Positions 45,675 through 56,996 of a stretch of DNA of 64,000 bases are shown in pieces. How positions within the stretch are numbered: position 1 is the first letter of the stretch; each line of letters starts with the position of its first letter. Source of the DNA: Eutypella sp. D-1 (Eukaryota; Ascomycota; Sordariomycetes; Xylariales; Diatrypaceae); contig JAJTTP010000004.1 of the NCBI GenBank assembly GCA_023313575.1, forward strand, positions 1,178,001 through 1,242,000. Reading direction: 5' to 3'. Made by a program: the position numbers and the translations under genes. The notes below the pieces were generated by a model. That model saw only the letters and a list, made by a program, of their open reading frames with translations. It did no database searches and was not told the DNA's origin.

Positions 45675-48455
45675 TCACACGGCTGATGCAGCATCTGGTT
45701 GCCGCGGTCCTGCAAACGAGATCTTGCGGAATCTCGTGCTTCTCCCAAACGCGTCTGCATCCGAGTCATAGTTCTTCTCATCTTTCCCTACTTCATTGCT
45801 CTGGCTTGAGGCGAAGCTTCGGCCTATGTATCCTGAATCCTGACGCGGCGGATGGGCCTCGCGACTCTCGATGCTCAGGGCATTCTTGCGGGCCTCCTTC
45901 GCCCGGCTGCCACTGTTACCACCTGCGGCGGCGACGGTATCACCTAGTATTGTCCTATTCGCCGTGGACAGGGCGCCACTACGCTTGAACACACTGAAGA
46001 AGTCCTGCAGGAAAGTGGTCTCAAGGTCGCGCGGCTTCCCATCCGTCGTCCAGTACCGCTCGTTACTGAGCTCCATACTGAGGTGTCGTCGGAAGTACCG
46101 GTCTTGATTCACCCACCAGGCGCGCCACAATGACACGATAAAAAGTGTCAGTGGGATTGTGAATGTCCAATAAATCCAGAAGCTATTGGAGAGGCTTTGG
46201 GTTAGCACATACATAGTCCCAACTTGAAATGAGATAATACAAGTATCCGTATTTATGGCATGTGTGGGGACATCATGGCCGATAGGGACTATGGATATAA
46301 TTCTTAGGATTAAGAGGATATGAAGGGTAAAATAGAAAGGTTCCTGGGTGCTCACCTAGGCATAACAACCGGGCGCGGCCATGGATCGTATGCATCCTCC
46401 GACATTGAGGGATCCCCTGCCGTCCCTTGTTGCCAATTAAACATCTCCACACCAAAAAGTGTGCCGATGTATTCACCTGGTAGGAATATCGCTGTAATGA
46501 CGGCGAGTGCTTTCATGGATGAGCTGTCCCTTGTCGAGGCGACGGCCATGCGTGCGTTGAGATTATTGTCTTCCTGAGCCATTTTCGAGTAGATCTATTA
46601 CGGGAATAAGGAGTCAGTACAGAAAAGAGGGATCTTACGGTGACGGACAAGGGTTTGCGACAACTTACGATATCGATTTGGGCACGGCAGCGCAACTCAG
46701 ACATGCGCCTATCCGTCTCGAGCGAAGTGCAGAGACGCCAAATACAGTCCACGTACTGCCGCATCTCATGCCAATGCAACGTCATAGTATCGTATTCCTC
46801 GTCGTCAAGCTCGTCTACATTACCGTCCCCGGCTGCCTCACGTCGCATCTCCTTCAAGCGGGCATCAATGTCATCGCCAGCTTGCATGATGAGCTTCAGG
46901 GCTCGCTCCATCCAGCGCAGGGTGTCTAGGAGCTTGATCGCGCCCTTCAAGACGTCGTGGGCCTCTTTCATAAGATGTATCGTCTGGGGTGGAACGTTAT
47001 CCGGATCCAGAGACATGGTATCATCCACTTGCGAATATTCTGCCGTACTTTGATTCCGGCCGCCGCCATTGATTTTCTCCCCGACCTTTCCCTTCAGCGT
47101 GGATAGCCGCTTGAGCGGTCCCGGAGGGCGCGTCATTTTATTCAGCATCCTCCGCCTGTACGCTTCGGCATTGGCCTGCCCCGTGGTCCCTGTTACCGCA
47201 TCGACGTGAGCCTCAAGGGAGAGGACCTCGCCGTTGTTGGCGAACACTTGCTCTTCCGTGCGGTACAACTGCACTTGCAGAAGCACTATTGGCAGTACTA
47301 GAGGATGTTCCCATCGATCCCGGCAAGAGTCCAGGCGACGCTCATACTCATCTAGGGCGTCTTCCTCGTGCCATCGCGTGTCAAATGAGCGGCGGACGAG
47401 AGCGGTAGCTGTCTTCCGTCGCAAGTCATACCTCATAGAAAGAAAATCATATGGCGGTTGTGGGCTAGGCGAGAAGCTCAGTATGAGGTCTTCGGGGCCA
47501 TCCAGTTAGCGTCCAACTACATCCCACTGTTATAATCCTTAGCGCCTAGGGTAATGCTTACGAACTGAATCCCTCCTGGAGTTCCAGAAAGACGACTCGA
47601 CAGTGACCCGCTGCAAGGATGATAGAGTTGCCGGATGTAAGTAAAGAGAATTATAGTCTTCGATGGTCAGTTCCAAACCATCTGCTACACCCTTCTGAAA
47701 CTCGAGTTCGTCAATTGGCTTCTGACACGGCCTACGATATGCGATACTTGATTGGGGTTAGTTGACGGGAAACAGCTAGGACATTTGACGGTGAATTTTT
47801 GAAAGGGACCTGAATTGTGATAAAGCTTCACCTACATTTGTCGGACTCGGCCCCTCAGTTGAGACGCTCCTTGTGGATTTGCCGTGAAATCGCCCTATCA
47901 TGAAACGTGCGTGTCAATTATAATTCAATTCAAGGTCGATCTCATGTCTGTGATGGCGTCCCGATAAGTACGGCTTGGCGTCGTTTGGACTCAGCCGTAA
48001 ATGAGTTGACAGCTTGCGGAGCTCACCTCGTTATCCAGTCCATGACCACTTCTCATGGCTCGGCGAACCATGCGCAAGGCTTCCTCGCCCTCCGCCATAA
48101 TGCTTGGCGTGCGTTTCTCGCCGTTCGGCTCCTGAGCAGGCGGGGAGAAGACGGCGTACTCATGGTATGCAACCCGGCTTTCGCCAGTGGAAATCAGCAT
48201 ATCCTTGACGAGCTCCCGCAGGTCAAAATGAAAAAGATTCAGCTTATGCGTGTGCGCGCGACGTGGCAGGCCGCCGCAGTTCCGGGCGCTCACTGACGCA
48301 GTGGGTACCAGGCTTCCACGCCGTGTGCCGGGGTTTGTGCGCGATGCGCCGCTCTCCCGTGGGGGTCCCGCAACAGCGGCATTCTGGTGCCGGGCCTCGC
48401 TCAAGGCCTCGTCTAACTCGGCGAGGTTATATTCAAGGTCTGCCGGTCTATCCAT
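45675..48455 (-). CDS. CorA-like two-TM membrane protein (Mg2+ transporter CorA-like)
   Basis: Exons are 48027-48455, 47836-47894, 47562-47731, 46669-47489, 46356-46594 and 45675-46182. They sum to 742 codons (741 aa) with matching phases at every junction; the third intron (47490-47561) is the least certain. The start is MDRPADLEY at 48455. The N-terminal 490 residues are soluble, with acidic and coiled-coil-like helices (AHDVLKGAIKLLDTLRWMERALKL), as in the cytosolic funnel of CorA. TM1 is about residues 520-540 (ALAVITAIFLPGEYIGTLFG) and TM2 about 573-593 (SFWIYWTFTIPLTLFIVSLW). The CorA signature GMN after TM1 is absent (GVEMFNW instead), as in the large fungal CorA-like group. Metal transport is therefore unproven. 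The Ser/Arg-rich tail is probably cytosolic. Confidence 0.82.
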
Positions 48456-49552
48456 GGCTGTTTCGTGACACGGAAAAGACGGCAGAAAATTGCATGCATC
48501 TGAGGCCAAGCAAGCGTTTGATAAAAGACATAAGAGCAAACACTAAACTAGAAATAAGAAAAACTCATAAGCACGATGATGAAACGGGCGGATTCACTGA
48601 CCGCCCACACGGAAAGAGAGGCTGGGGGTACCCATATTTAAACACGTTCTTTTCCTTTTCCCGCCGAAGCTGAACTGCCGTCAATCTCACTTGCCAGCGA
48701 AGAGAAAACGACACCGAATGGAAAAAGTCGGGGGCTGTGTGGCCGTGGCCAAGGGTACGGAGCCCGATAGAAGGAAACAAGGATTCTATACCCCAGTTTT
48801 CATTTATCGAGGCGACGGCTGAGTGGCGGGCCTGCCCAGCTACGATCGCCAAGACATCGCCTCAGTCGGGCCTGAACTGCGCGGAGCTGGCACCTGACGG
48901 GGCTATGGCTGTTCATGTGAGAGGTTGATCAGGGGCTTAAATGTAAGCTTGCCTCGGTTACGCTACTTGTCTTGCTCATAAAGGCATGTCGATACCTACC
49001 TGCTTACCTGAACCTCGCTGCCCAATAACCCGTGTGCGCAAGAGGAAGATGGTTATGTGCCGCGGATTTCGCTCTATGATGCACCCAATAACGAAGATAC
49101 ATTACACGATGGACACTACCCATTACACAATGCATACCGCTTCTTTACATAATGCAGGGGAAACCGAAATGGGTCATGGGTCAAGTGCCAAGACACGCCA
49201 CGTTTATCGCACTTAGTTATCGGAGATATCTCAGCATGATGGCTCATTATTTACTTCGCAAGTTCGTATAACGTGGTGCAATTTGTGCGGTCTAGGTGAA
49301 CGAGAGCAGCTGCATGTTTACATCAATCACGAACTCGACAGTGACTTGTCTTTAGACCGCTCTTCGGATCACAACCTCGATAGCTAGTCTGGCGCATGGA
49401 TCGCATGAGGGTCCGGGAATCGCGATGTCGTGCATTGCAGGCACATACATATAATGGAGTTTCTGATTTGATGTCCTGTTAAATCATCTGCTAACTGCAC
49501 GACCGATCCCCAAACCAAGGAAGAGGCTGGAATGGTACTCGGCCGCTCGAAA
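48456..49552. other. Intergenic region
   Basis: This region lies upstream of the CorA-like gene and downstream of the sugar-porter gene. It contains ATTACA-type imperfect direct repeats near 49100-49135 (TACACGATGGACACTACC-like units). No gene or RNA is supported. Confidence 0.45.
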
Positions 49553-51317
49553 TTACACATTGCGGGTTGTACTGTCGATGACATAACCCTTGAATTGCCT
49601 CGCTGGGACCTTTCTATCGAACATCAAATCCAGCTCTTCAAAGGTCCGATTCTTGGTCTCTGGGACGCGGAAGTACGACCAAATCAAACACAATGCACCA
49701 AGACCGCCAAAGAAGTAACCCAACTTCCCTTGCATGTTGGCCTGGTCCGGGTTGATCATGTACGGTATAGCAACCGTCATTCCAATGCCGAGGATGGCCT
49801 GTGCGGCTGTCGCTACCGCGATTGTCTTGGATCGGACGCGGGTAGCCGAGCATTCTCCGAGGATAACAAACACGACCGGACCAACAGACAAGTCGTACAC
49901 GCCGTTCCATATCAGCATGAGACTAGACTCGGCCCACTATAATACTCAGAGTCAGCGACCTCTATTTAGTGACGGTGGGGATAAGCCGATATGATATTAC
50001 TTACTGCAACTCCAGACGGCCTCCCAGGGATAGTATCAAGAATCGCGATTATGAACATGAGGATCATCAATGCGCACAAGCCGACGTTAAATATCCGTCT
50101 CCTACCGAAGTGCGCGATAAGGAGCCAGGAGAAGACCGTACAGGCCCAACCCACGGCTAGAGGGCATCGTGTCAGTTGAAAACTTGTGAAGGCCTAAACA
50201 AGTGGTGCGTGACTCACCCAAGAATCCAACACCCATGGAAAAGGCGTCCTGAGTTGCGAGTCCGGCTTGTTGAAAGAAGTATGTTCCGTAGTTGATCAAG
50301 TATATGCCGCTTAGGACTTGGATGATGTACACGCCAGACGAAATTTCCGTCCGTCGGAGGTTCACGCCCTTGATTGTATCCAGATAGGTGCTGCCGATCT
50401 CGATCTCCAATTCGAGCTTGTCGGTCTCGGTGATCAGGGTCAACATAGCATCAACGTTGACTTTCTTAGACGACAGCTTGCGCAGCGCCTCTCTCGCATC
50501 TTCCGACCGACCCTTACGGACCAACCACCAAGGGCTCTCGGGGATGAAAAATACGCCAGGAATTATGATGACGACCCAAAACCACTGCAGGGCAAACGGG
50601 ATGCTGTAAGCCCAGTGGGTGTCCAGGGGCGAAGTTGCAGCCGTGACCCCATTCCCAAGCAGCTGGCCGGTGACGAAACAAAGGTTTGTGAAGCTCGTGA
50701 GATAGCCGCGTAGTGCCATAGGGCAGACCTCGGACGCATACGTAGGGCCAATGACCACGAAGCAACCCAGCACAAGACCGCCGAGCAGCTCGCCCACCAA
50801 CAGGACCTCGAGCGACCGCGCAAAGAACTGAATGAACACCAGGCCCGCCGTCAGCACGACACACCCGAAGAATGTCCACTTGCGGCCGAACGCCTCCATC
50901 GGATAGGCCGAGACTAACGCGCCGAGGAGCTGGCCGACGGGACTCCCCATCGACAGGCCCGACTGCCAGCGCGCAGGTATTACCCACTATGTGATCGGTG
51001 AAAAGTATTAAATATCAGTTCTAGGCTGCTTCTGGAACAGTGGGAATCTGACAGGGCACTTATACCTCTCCATCTCTGCTCTCGTGGCCGAAATCTTTCT
51101 GAAACTGAGGCATTGCATACATGGATCCTACAATCTGGGGATCGAATGCCAGCATGATGACGCCTAGAGAGACAAAAAGCGACCAGCCTACCGCGGTAGG
51201 ATACAGCCTGATGGCTTCGCGAAACCCTAGTGCGTGCTCCTGGTCAACCGCTTCTGCCATCGCCACGTCCGCGACGTGCGACTTTGTATCCGCCGACATC
51301 CTGGATTTAGTGTCCAT
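49553..51317 (-). CDS. MFS sugar porter, alpha-glucoside (maltose) permease type
   Basis: Exons are 51066-51317, 50218-50986, 50005-50156 and 49553-49936. Donors are GTATAA, GTGAGT and GTAAGT, with TAG acceptors, giving 518 aa. An in-frame ATG at 51458 would add 47 low-complexity residues; the later ATG gives a usual N-terminus. Sugar-porter signatures include the TM2-3 loop MEAFGRKWTFF, GELLGGLVLGCFVVIGPTYASEVCP in TM4, then ALRGYLTSFTNLCF and PESPWWLVRKGR at the end of TM6. Others are YLINYGTYFFQQAGL in TM7, HFGRRRIF between TM8 and 9, and PETKNRTFEELDLMFD after TM12. These motifs place it with fungal H+-coupled alpha-glucoside permeases at the plasma membrane. The exact sugar is not determinable. 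It neighbours a monooxygenase, a Zn2Cys6 regulator and a GH76 mannanase. Confidence 0.9.
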
Positions 51318-52107
51318 GTTAGTGGCGGTGGCGGTAGTCGACTGGGAGGGGCCGGATTGATGATTGCTGTTGCCTCCGCGACACTGAGGAATGAGGTTGC
51401 CGACACTTGAACTTGTAGGAACGGAGTCCACATGGCCAGATGGTCGAATGCCATCCATGGGGGTATTTATTCACTCTTGGCAAGCCCTTACATGTTATCA
51501 ACCCAACACCCGGCCTAATCGTCCAATGGTGAGAGAGCAATCTGGTTCCCGTTCTCTATCGGCGTGGTACGAATCCTGCAGTGTGCACCGGCTCGCACCG
51601 CTTTGTCGGAACCCCAAACTCCAATACCCAGGGGTAGAAGCAGGGTTTGAGGGGGGGGACCCTGTGCGCAATTGTCCAGTCAGAGTTGCGTGTTTCTGTC
51701 GATAACGATCACGCGACGGCTACGCTAAGCGAGGTGGGCTGGGGAAGTGCCAGGGGATGCCTGGGAGATAGCCAAATAGCGTTGGAGCTAGACGTAAGGA
51801 AGACAGCGATCGCTAGAGGACATTGGAGGAGTAGGAGATAACCACTACACTACTAGCTATCTATCTGAGGGGGGTTTTAGTTACTTGCGGTAAGGGGTAA
51901 TTATCTACAAGTATCAGTGGTGCTACGTATGATTTTGGTATTTGGTCAGATAACTCTCTCAATCGGTCCTCGCTACGCACACGCATATACCCATGAAATT
52001 GTTCAGAGAACCTGGAAGCAACTAATTAATGTAATACAGCAGACAGAGTCCTTCCCGAGCTCACACGTTACATAGGCTCATGTCTAAATCTGCGCTCTGT
52101 CATTGGA
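51318..52107. other. Intergenic region between the sugar porter and the monooxygenase
   Basis: Both flanking genes are on the minus strand, so this stretch holds the promoter of the porter and the 3' flank of the monooxygenase. There is a G7 run (51653-51659) and GGGG-rich sequence around 51870. No gene is seen. Confidence 0.45.
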
Positions 52108-53704
52108 TTAAATTAGCTGTACTTCGGCTTCCCTAGCCAGCTTCCAGGAATTGTAGTCGAAGCCCAAATCTTCGAGCGTCCTCACCTCGTGCCGCCGCTC
52201 TCCCAAAGCCCGCGACGCTATCTTGATTGAAGGGAACCTCTCCCGTGCCCAAGCCTTATCGTCGCCCCAGTACGGTGGGATCTTGCCGACACCACCATTC
52301 TCAAGTGCTTCAACTTTCTTGGCCGCCATGCTCACCTCGTAAAGATGGTTGATGTACTCGACATCTTTAGGAAACGCCAGCACGTGCAGATTCTTTCCCT
52401 CGCCCTTTTCCTTTAATGCACTCGCTTCCCACTCCAGCATTTCAGTGCGCGACGGGAGCGGTAGCCTGCCGGCCCAGATTCTCGCCGCGAAAGCAGCCTG
52501 CGCCTCGGAAATGGGGAACGGCACTACGCGCTGCGGGATACCTAGAAACGCCAGAGTTGGTTCTTCGATATAGAGGAGATGCTTATACAGGTGTCTCGCG
52601 CGCGAGCCGTCAGTGATGATGGGCGGCGATATGTTCTGCAGGAATGGATAGGAGTAGAAATATCCGGTGCAGAACACTACAGCATCTATGTCGGTCTCGA
52701 TGTCCCCGTTCGCAAACCTGACGGCGCGCTGTTCCGGTAGAAACTCGGAGATCTCCGGTACCAGCTTAGCCCACGGTCGCTCTTCAACTTTTGTCGCCGC
52801 CGGGTTCTCCTTTTCAGACACAATGATAGGTTCGTTGCAAACGCTTGATATCTGTGCGCTCAAGTCGATTCCCGACGCCGAATTCCCAACAATGATGACT
52901 TTCTATGAAAAGTTAGCCTTCGGAACACTTCCGACCACGCAGCATACTTTCATCATCCACCTTACCTTGCCGGTGTATTGATCTGGTCGACGATAGAATT
53001 TCGAATGTGACACACATCCGGGATGCACTCGGTTGAATTCGGCGAGCCCTCTAATTTCTGGAATGAAGGGATCGTTATAGTGGCCGCTACAAATCATAAC
53101 TGCATCGAATTCTTCCGACCGTCGCTGGCTGGTTCTCAGATCCAAGACTTCAACCTCCCAGCGTATTTTCTTCTCACGTTGAACCTTCCTGACACCCAAT
53201 ACTTGCGTGGCTAGTGAGAGTATGGGCCTGATTTCATCTGCATATGCCTCCAGATAATCCTTAACCACCCTATGAGGTGGAAACAGCGGGGCGGTCTCGG
53301 GGAATTTCTGGTCAGAGTAATTCATTAGACTATGGGGGATGTTGGTCTCAAGGAAATCGTAGACCGGCGAGACAAACTGTGCGTCAGTACTGTCGCCGGT
53401 CCGAATAACTGTGTCAGGAAGCTTGGTTGGCTGCGTCCGAGGTATGGTGAACTCCTTATCGAGGACGTTTAGAGACGTGTAATTCCAGAGACCCCCTACC
53501 GAGGATCGTTGCTCGAAGACCTCGATTTTTGAGAACTTCCTTTCTGCCTTTAGATACCTGATTCTCATTAGCTGATATTCCCGTAACTTGCAGCGTAGTT
53601 TGAGCATAGGTTCCGTACTTCGCCGCAGCAAGTCCACATGGTCCTGCACCGATTACGGCTACCCGGCCGACTCTCAGGCTGGTATCAGATAGTAACGGTG
53701 ACAT
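52108..53704 (-). CDS. Flavin-containing (FAD/NADPH) monooxygenase
   Basis: Exons are 53619-53704, 52966-53557 and 52108-52902. The introns use donors GTACGG and GTAAGG. The model gives 490 aa. The start is MSPLLSDTS at 53704, just before the FAD-binding motif VIGAGPCGLAAAKY (GxGxxG at residues 19-24), which the first intron splits. GGLWNY follows the first Rossmann strand. The FMO identifying region reads HPGCVSHSKFY (about 207-217). The NADPH site is VIIVGNSASGIDLS (229-242), and FCTGYFYSYPFL is the late ATG-type motif. The family transfers one oxygen from O2 to nucleophilic N or S atoms of small molecules. The substrate here is unknown. It is divergent from the Zn2Cys6 regulator across about 725 bp, which suggests shared control. 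Confidence 0.9.
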
Positions 53705-54429
53705 GGTGGTTATATTTCTACAAAAACGAGAACGGGCCCCACCAAATAATATACGTATATAGCTCTCAACTTTCATATGTTCTAGAAAGGTTATACGAAA
53801 AAGTTTCAAATTCCCAGTCCGACTATAGAGAACTTCAAATCAGTCGAACAACCTCCCCCCTTTTAAACCTACTGTGCAATGCGTCGGCGGCCCCCGCGGG
53901 TTTGAGTTCACGCACATTGCGCGCATGGCTAGGGTACGCCTATCCCCTAGAACGGAAATTCTTGTCGCTAGTGCCCCGACTAGTTACCAACTGGGCATTC
54001 CCAAGGTCGTCATTGGTGTCAATAGACTTCCCAGTCGGCGAGTCTCTCCGACCCCACACAGAACGCCGCTTCGAAGACGTGATCGTGAAGACGTGATCGC
54101 CTCGCCCGCCTCTTGACTCGCGCCTTTGTCAGCACGTAATTGACAATCAGCGCTAAGCTATGGCAGGATCATAAGATAACATTCGAGGATGTCCCATCTA
54201 AATGTATGTTATTAAAATAAAACAAAACATATAGTCACGGTATGCGACGTTTAAAGCGGTCTTCTCCCCGACAATACTTCCTAATGTGCTCAGTTCTCCA
54301 CCTAACTACGATTTCAAGACCTAGTCTCTAGCACATGTTGAGTTGAGCCCTAACGGAGTCAGCCCACGAACCGCAACGGGTGGTTACAGCCCTATTTGGT
54401 TTGGTGTGAGAACTACCAGTCTGCATCTT
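53705..54429. promoter_or_regulatory. Bidirectional promoter between the monooxygenase and the Zn2Cys6 regulator
   Basis: This 725-bp divergent intergenic region contains two inverted CGG/CCG pairs: CGG-N6-CCG at 53885-53896 and CGG-N9-CCG at 54036-54050. Inverted CGG triplets are the classical sites of Zn2Cys6 dimers. Binding by the adjacent regulator is inference. Confidence 0.4.
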
Positions 54430-56616
54430 ATGCCACAAGGGATGGAAACATCTCTTCATCGATTCCGTATCAGCCGTATCTCAAATAATGACCAGCCAAC
54501 GACGCCGAGCAACCCCGCATTACCCGAGTGGCGTCGTTCTGGTTCCCCCGACGCCGGGAGGAATAAGCCAGCCCCTGGCCCGGCGCATAGTGATAAGGCC
54601 GAGCCGAAGGCCAAGGCTATACCTGCCTGCGATAGGTGCCGGAGCTTCAAGAAGAAGTGCAGTCGGACCTTTCCTGTGTGTTCGCTATGCGCTCATGCCG
54701 GACAAAAATGCTCCTACTCGACGCCGCAATCATCCAGCACGGCTCAGCTGCATCTCCTACGATCTAGAGTTCAATGGCTCTCGTCGCACATAAATAGGCT
54801 TTTACCCTCCGGCGTCAACGTCGAAAGGATTGAAACTGGAACGGATCTAAGGCCTTTCCTCAGCAACAGCTCCTTTGAAACTTCCGATACCCATCAAGAA
54901 CAAACTTCTCCCATATCTATGGCAACGAGCAGCCAAGATGCTCGCGTAGGAGCCGACTTTAAGACACCCGATGGGAGTTATGAAGGCAACCCCACTGCCC
55001 AACAGAGTCACCCCCTGTCGAGCACTCAGATAACCAGCGCCGGGGATTTATCTGGGTCGACTGCCTTGGAAAAGCAGCGGATGCAATCAGCGCTACCCCC
55101 AGATGCCATGGCCCGACAATTTGTAGATGCGTATTTCCGCAATGTCAACCGGGCCTATCCTTTTGTCAACCGCACTAAGATCCTCACGGACCTGGAATTC
55201 TTCGGTGGCTTCGTACAACATCGTCGAAACACGGACTCGACCTTACTGTACCTCATCATGGCGATCGGGTGCACAACGTTACAGCGCGCTGGTGTCATAC
55301 CCGCGGACACCGCGGCATCGAGTTTCGAAATTCCCTACTCTGATATCATACAAGAGTGTCTGTCCAGGGAAGACATCGAGTCAGTGCAGATTCTCGTGCT
55401 GCTCGCACTTTATTCTCTCTTTGATCCCAAGGGCACATCAACATGGTCTATCGTCGGTATAGTCTCTCGCCAGGCAATGCTTCTAGGACTAACGCGGAGA
55501 GATCTCGACGAGAAAGGGCTTTCCGCCATTGATATTGAGCTGCGACGCAGGCTTTTTTGGAGTATCTACGTTCTCGACAGAATGATGGCTTCGTCCCTTG
55601 GCATGACTCCGGCCCTCACGGACGACAACACAGATGTACCTCTCCCGGGTCTCACGCTGGAGGAGTTCGCCTCTACCGACCGCACATACTACACCATGAT
55701 TTTACAGACTAGTCGTCACGTTATACAGCTGCGGCAGCTCGAAGATCGCATTCTACAGCGTGTACACCTTGGGAAACAGTCGGACACCAATTCTTCTCAC
55801 GCCCGCCAAACACTACTGAAGGACATTCGGGCAGATATAGAAAATTGGTATAGTCACGGCTGTCTTATTTCGCCGATGGAGCCGGACAATGTGCCGATAC
55901 ACAACTCTATAACTTGGCTAGGCGCCCGATACTATTTCCTGCTTATCCTTCTCTACTACCCCTCACATTTCAGCTCCTTCGAGCCTGTAATATCCCAGTC
56001 CGAGTTGCTTCGCTTCACCCAGAAGCACCTGCAGCTCACGTCCGCGCTGTTCCAGCAGAGTCAGTTGCCACTGAACAAGGTTACACTCTGTCGCCTCTTC
56101 CCGGTCGGTGTCGTTATTCTCTACAGCCTCACAAATTGCGGAGGAGAGGTTGCTTCCTTCCCAATGCGCGAGGAGGTAGCAACGCTGGTCACGATACTAG
56201 ATGCGTTTGCGGAAGAGTGGAAACACGCCCATCAAGCCGCAGATCTATTTCGCCAGCTCCTCGATGTCATCGATATGGCAGCCTCGAACCTCGTCGCTCT
56301 GCGCTTCCCTCAATCATTCATCAACAATCCGGTCGAGGGGGCGCGAGACACCCAAAACGCCATCCGCCCCCTACTCACTATTTTGTTGACACTCATGCAG
56401 GATGCTTCGGGCAAATCGAGCTGCTACCGTGTCCCGGATCTAGCAGAGGGCATGGTGTCGAGCCTGGAGATGTCATTTGCACGGCAGGAGCCCCTATTTA
56501 ACCCGATTATGCCTAACAGCTTTCCGGCTACTGAGGCAGCTAGTACTAGTACCGATGAAGCTGACGATGCGATGCTGGGCTGTGAGTTCGGACCACTAGA
56601 GCTGGATTTCCTATAA
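54430..56616 (+). CDS. Zn2Cys6 fungal transcription factor
   Basis: A single-exon protein of 728 aa from ATG 54430; the frame is open further upstream but has no ATG there. The binuclear zinc cluster is C67-x2-C70-x6-C77-x6-C84-x2-C87-x6-C94 (CDRCRSFKKKC, then CSLCAHAGQKC), a textbook Gal4-type spacing, preceded by a basic/proline stretch. A short coiled-coil-like linker follows (LHLLRSRVQWLSSHI). The fungal-specific regulator domain starts near residue 226 (FVDAYFRNVNRAYPFVNR) and includes RRRLFWSIYVLDRMMASSLG. The C-terminus is acidic (STDEADDAMLGCEFGPLELDFL), a plausible activation region. It is nuclear. Its targets are unknown, but its head-to-head position with the monooxygenase gene makes that gene a candidate. 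Confidence 0.9.
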   Translation: MPQGMETSLHRFRISRISNNDQPTTPSNPALPEWRRSGSPDAGRNKPAPGPAHSDKAEPKAKAIPACDRCRSFKKKCSRTFPVCSLCAHAGQKCSYSTPQSSSTAQLHLLRSRVQWLSSHINRLLPSGVNVERIETGTDLRPFLSNSSFETSDTHQEQTSPISMATSSQDARVGADFKTPDGSYEGNPTAQQSHPLSSTQITSAGDLSGSTALEKQRMQSALPPDAMARQFVDAYFRNVNRAYPFVNRTKILTDLEFFGGFVQHRRNTDSTLLYLIMAIGCTTLQRAGVIPADTAASSFEIPYSDIIQECLSREDIESVQILVLLALYSLFDPKGTSTWSIVGIVSRQAMLLGLTRRDLDEKGLSAIDIELRRRLFWSIYVLDRMMASSLGMTPALTDDNTDVPLPGLTLEEFASTDRTYYTMILQTSRHVIQLRQLEDRILQRVHLGKQSDTNSSHARQTLLKDIRADIENWYSHGCLISPMEPDNVPIHNSITWLGARYYFLLILLYYPSHFSSFEPVISQSELLRFTQKHLQLTSALFQQSQLPLNKVTLCRLFPVGVVILYSLTNCGGEVASFPMREEVATLVTILDAFAEEWKHAHQAADLFRQLLDVIDMAASNLVALRFPQSFINNPVEGARDTQNAIRPLLTILLTLMQDASGKSSCYRVPDLAEGMVSSLEMSFARQEPLFNPIMPNSFPATEAASTSTDEADDAMLGCEFGPLELDFL

Positions 56617-56996
56617 TACATTTGAAGGACGCCTGAACAGCGCTGCCCGATGATGAAGACGGGAAGCTGAATCTCAAGGATGTAGGCTCTATCGCTGGCT
56701 GTCGCGTACGGAATAGTTCCTGTGAGGTCGGTCTGATGCCATGCTGCAAATTCGATGAAACGCTGACGTCCGATAGGTTAGGTCCATGGAAATGCCTAGG
56801 ACTAATGGCGAGTGCTGTGTTTCTCGAGGTCGAGCCGCACTGCTTCCAACGTAAGCGGGCATCGCGGCACATAGTCGTCGCGATATAACATGCACAGCTT
56901 CCCACAGGGCAGGGTTAATGGGGTTTCTGGAGATTCCTTGATTTCTTTCTGTGTATTACCAACTCGTGTGTAAAAATGGGCGTGTCGCCGGCCCGA
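56617..56996. other. Short region between convergent genes
   Basis: It holds the 3' flanks of the Zn2Cys6 regulator (+) and the GH76 gene (-). No other feature is seen. Confidence 0.5.
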
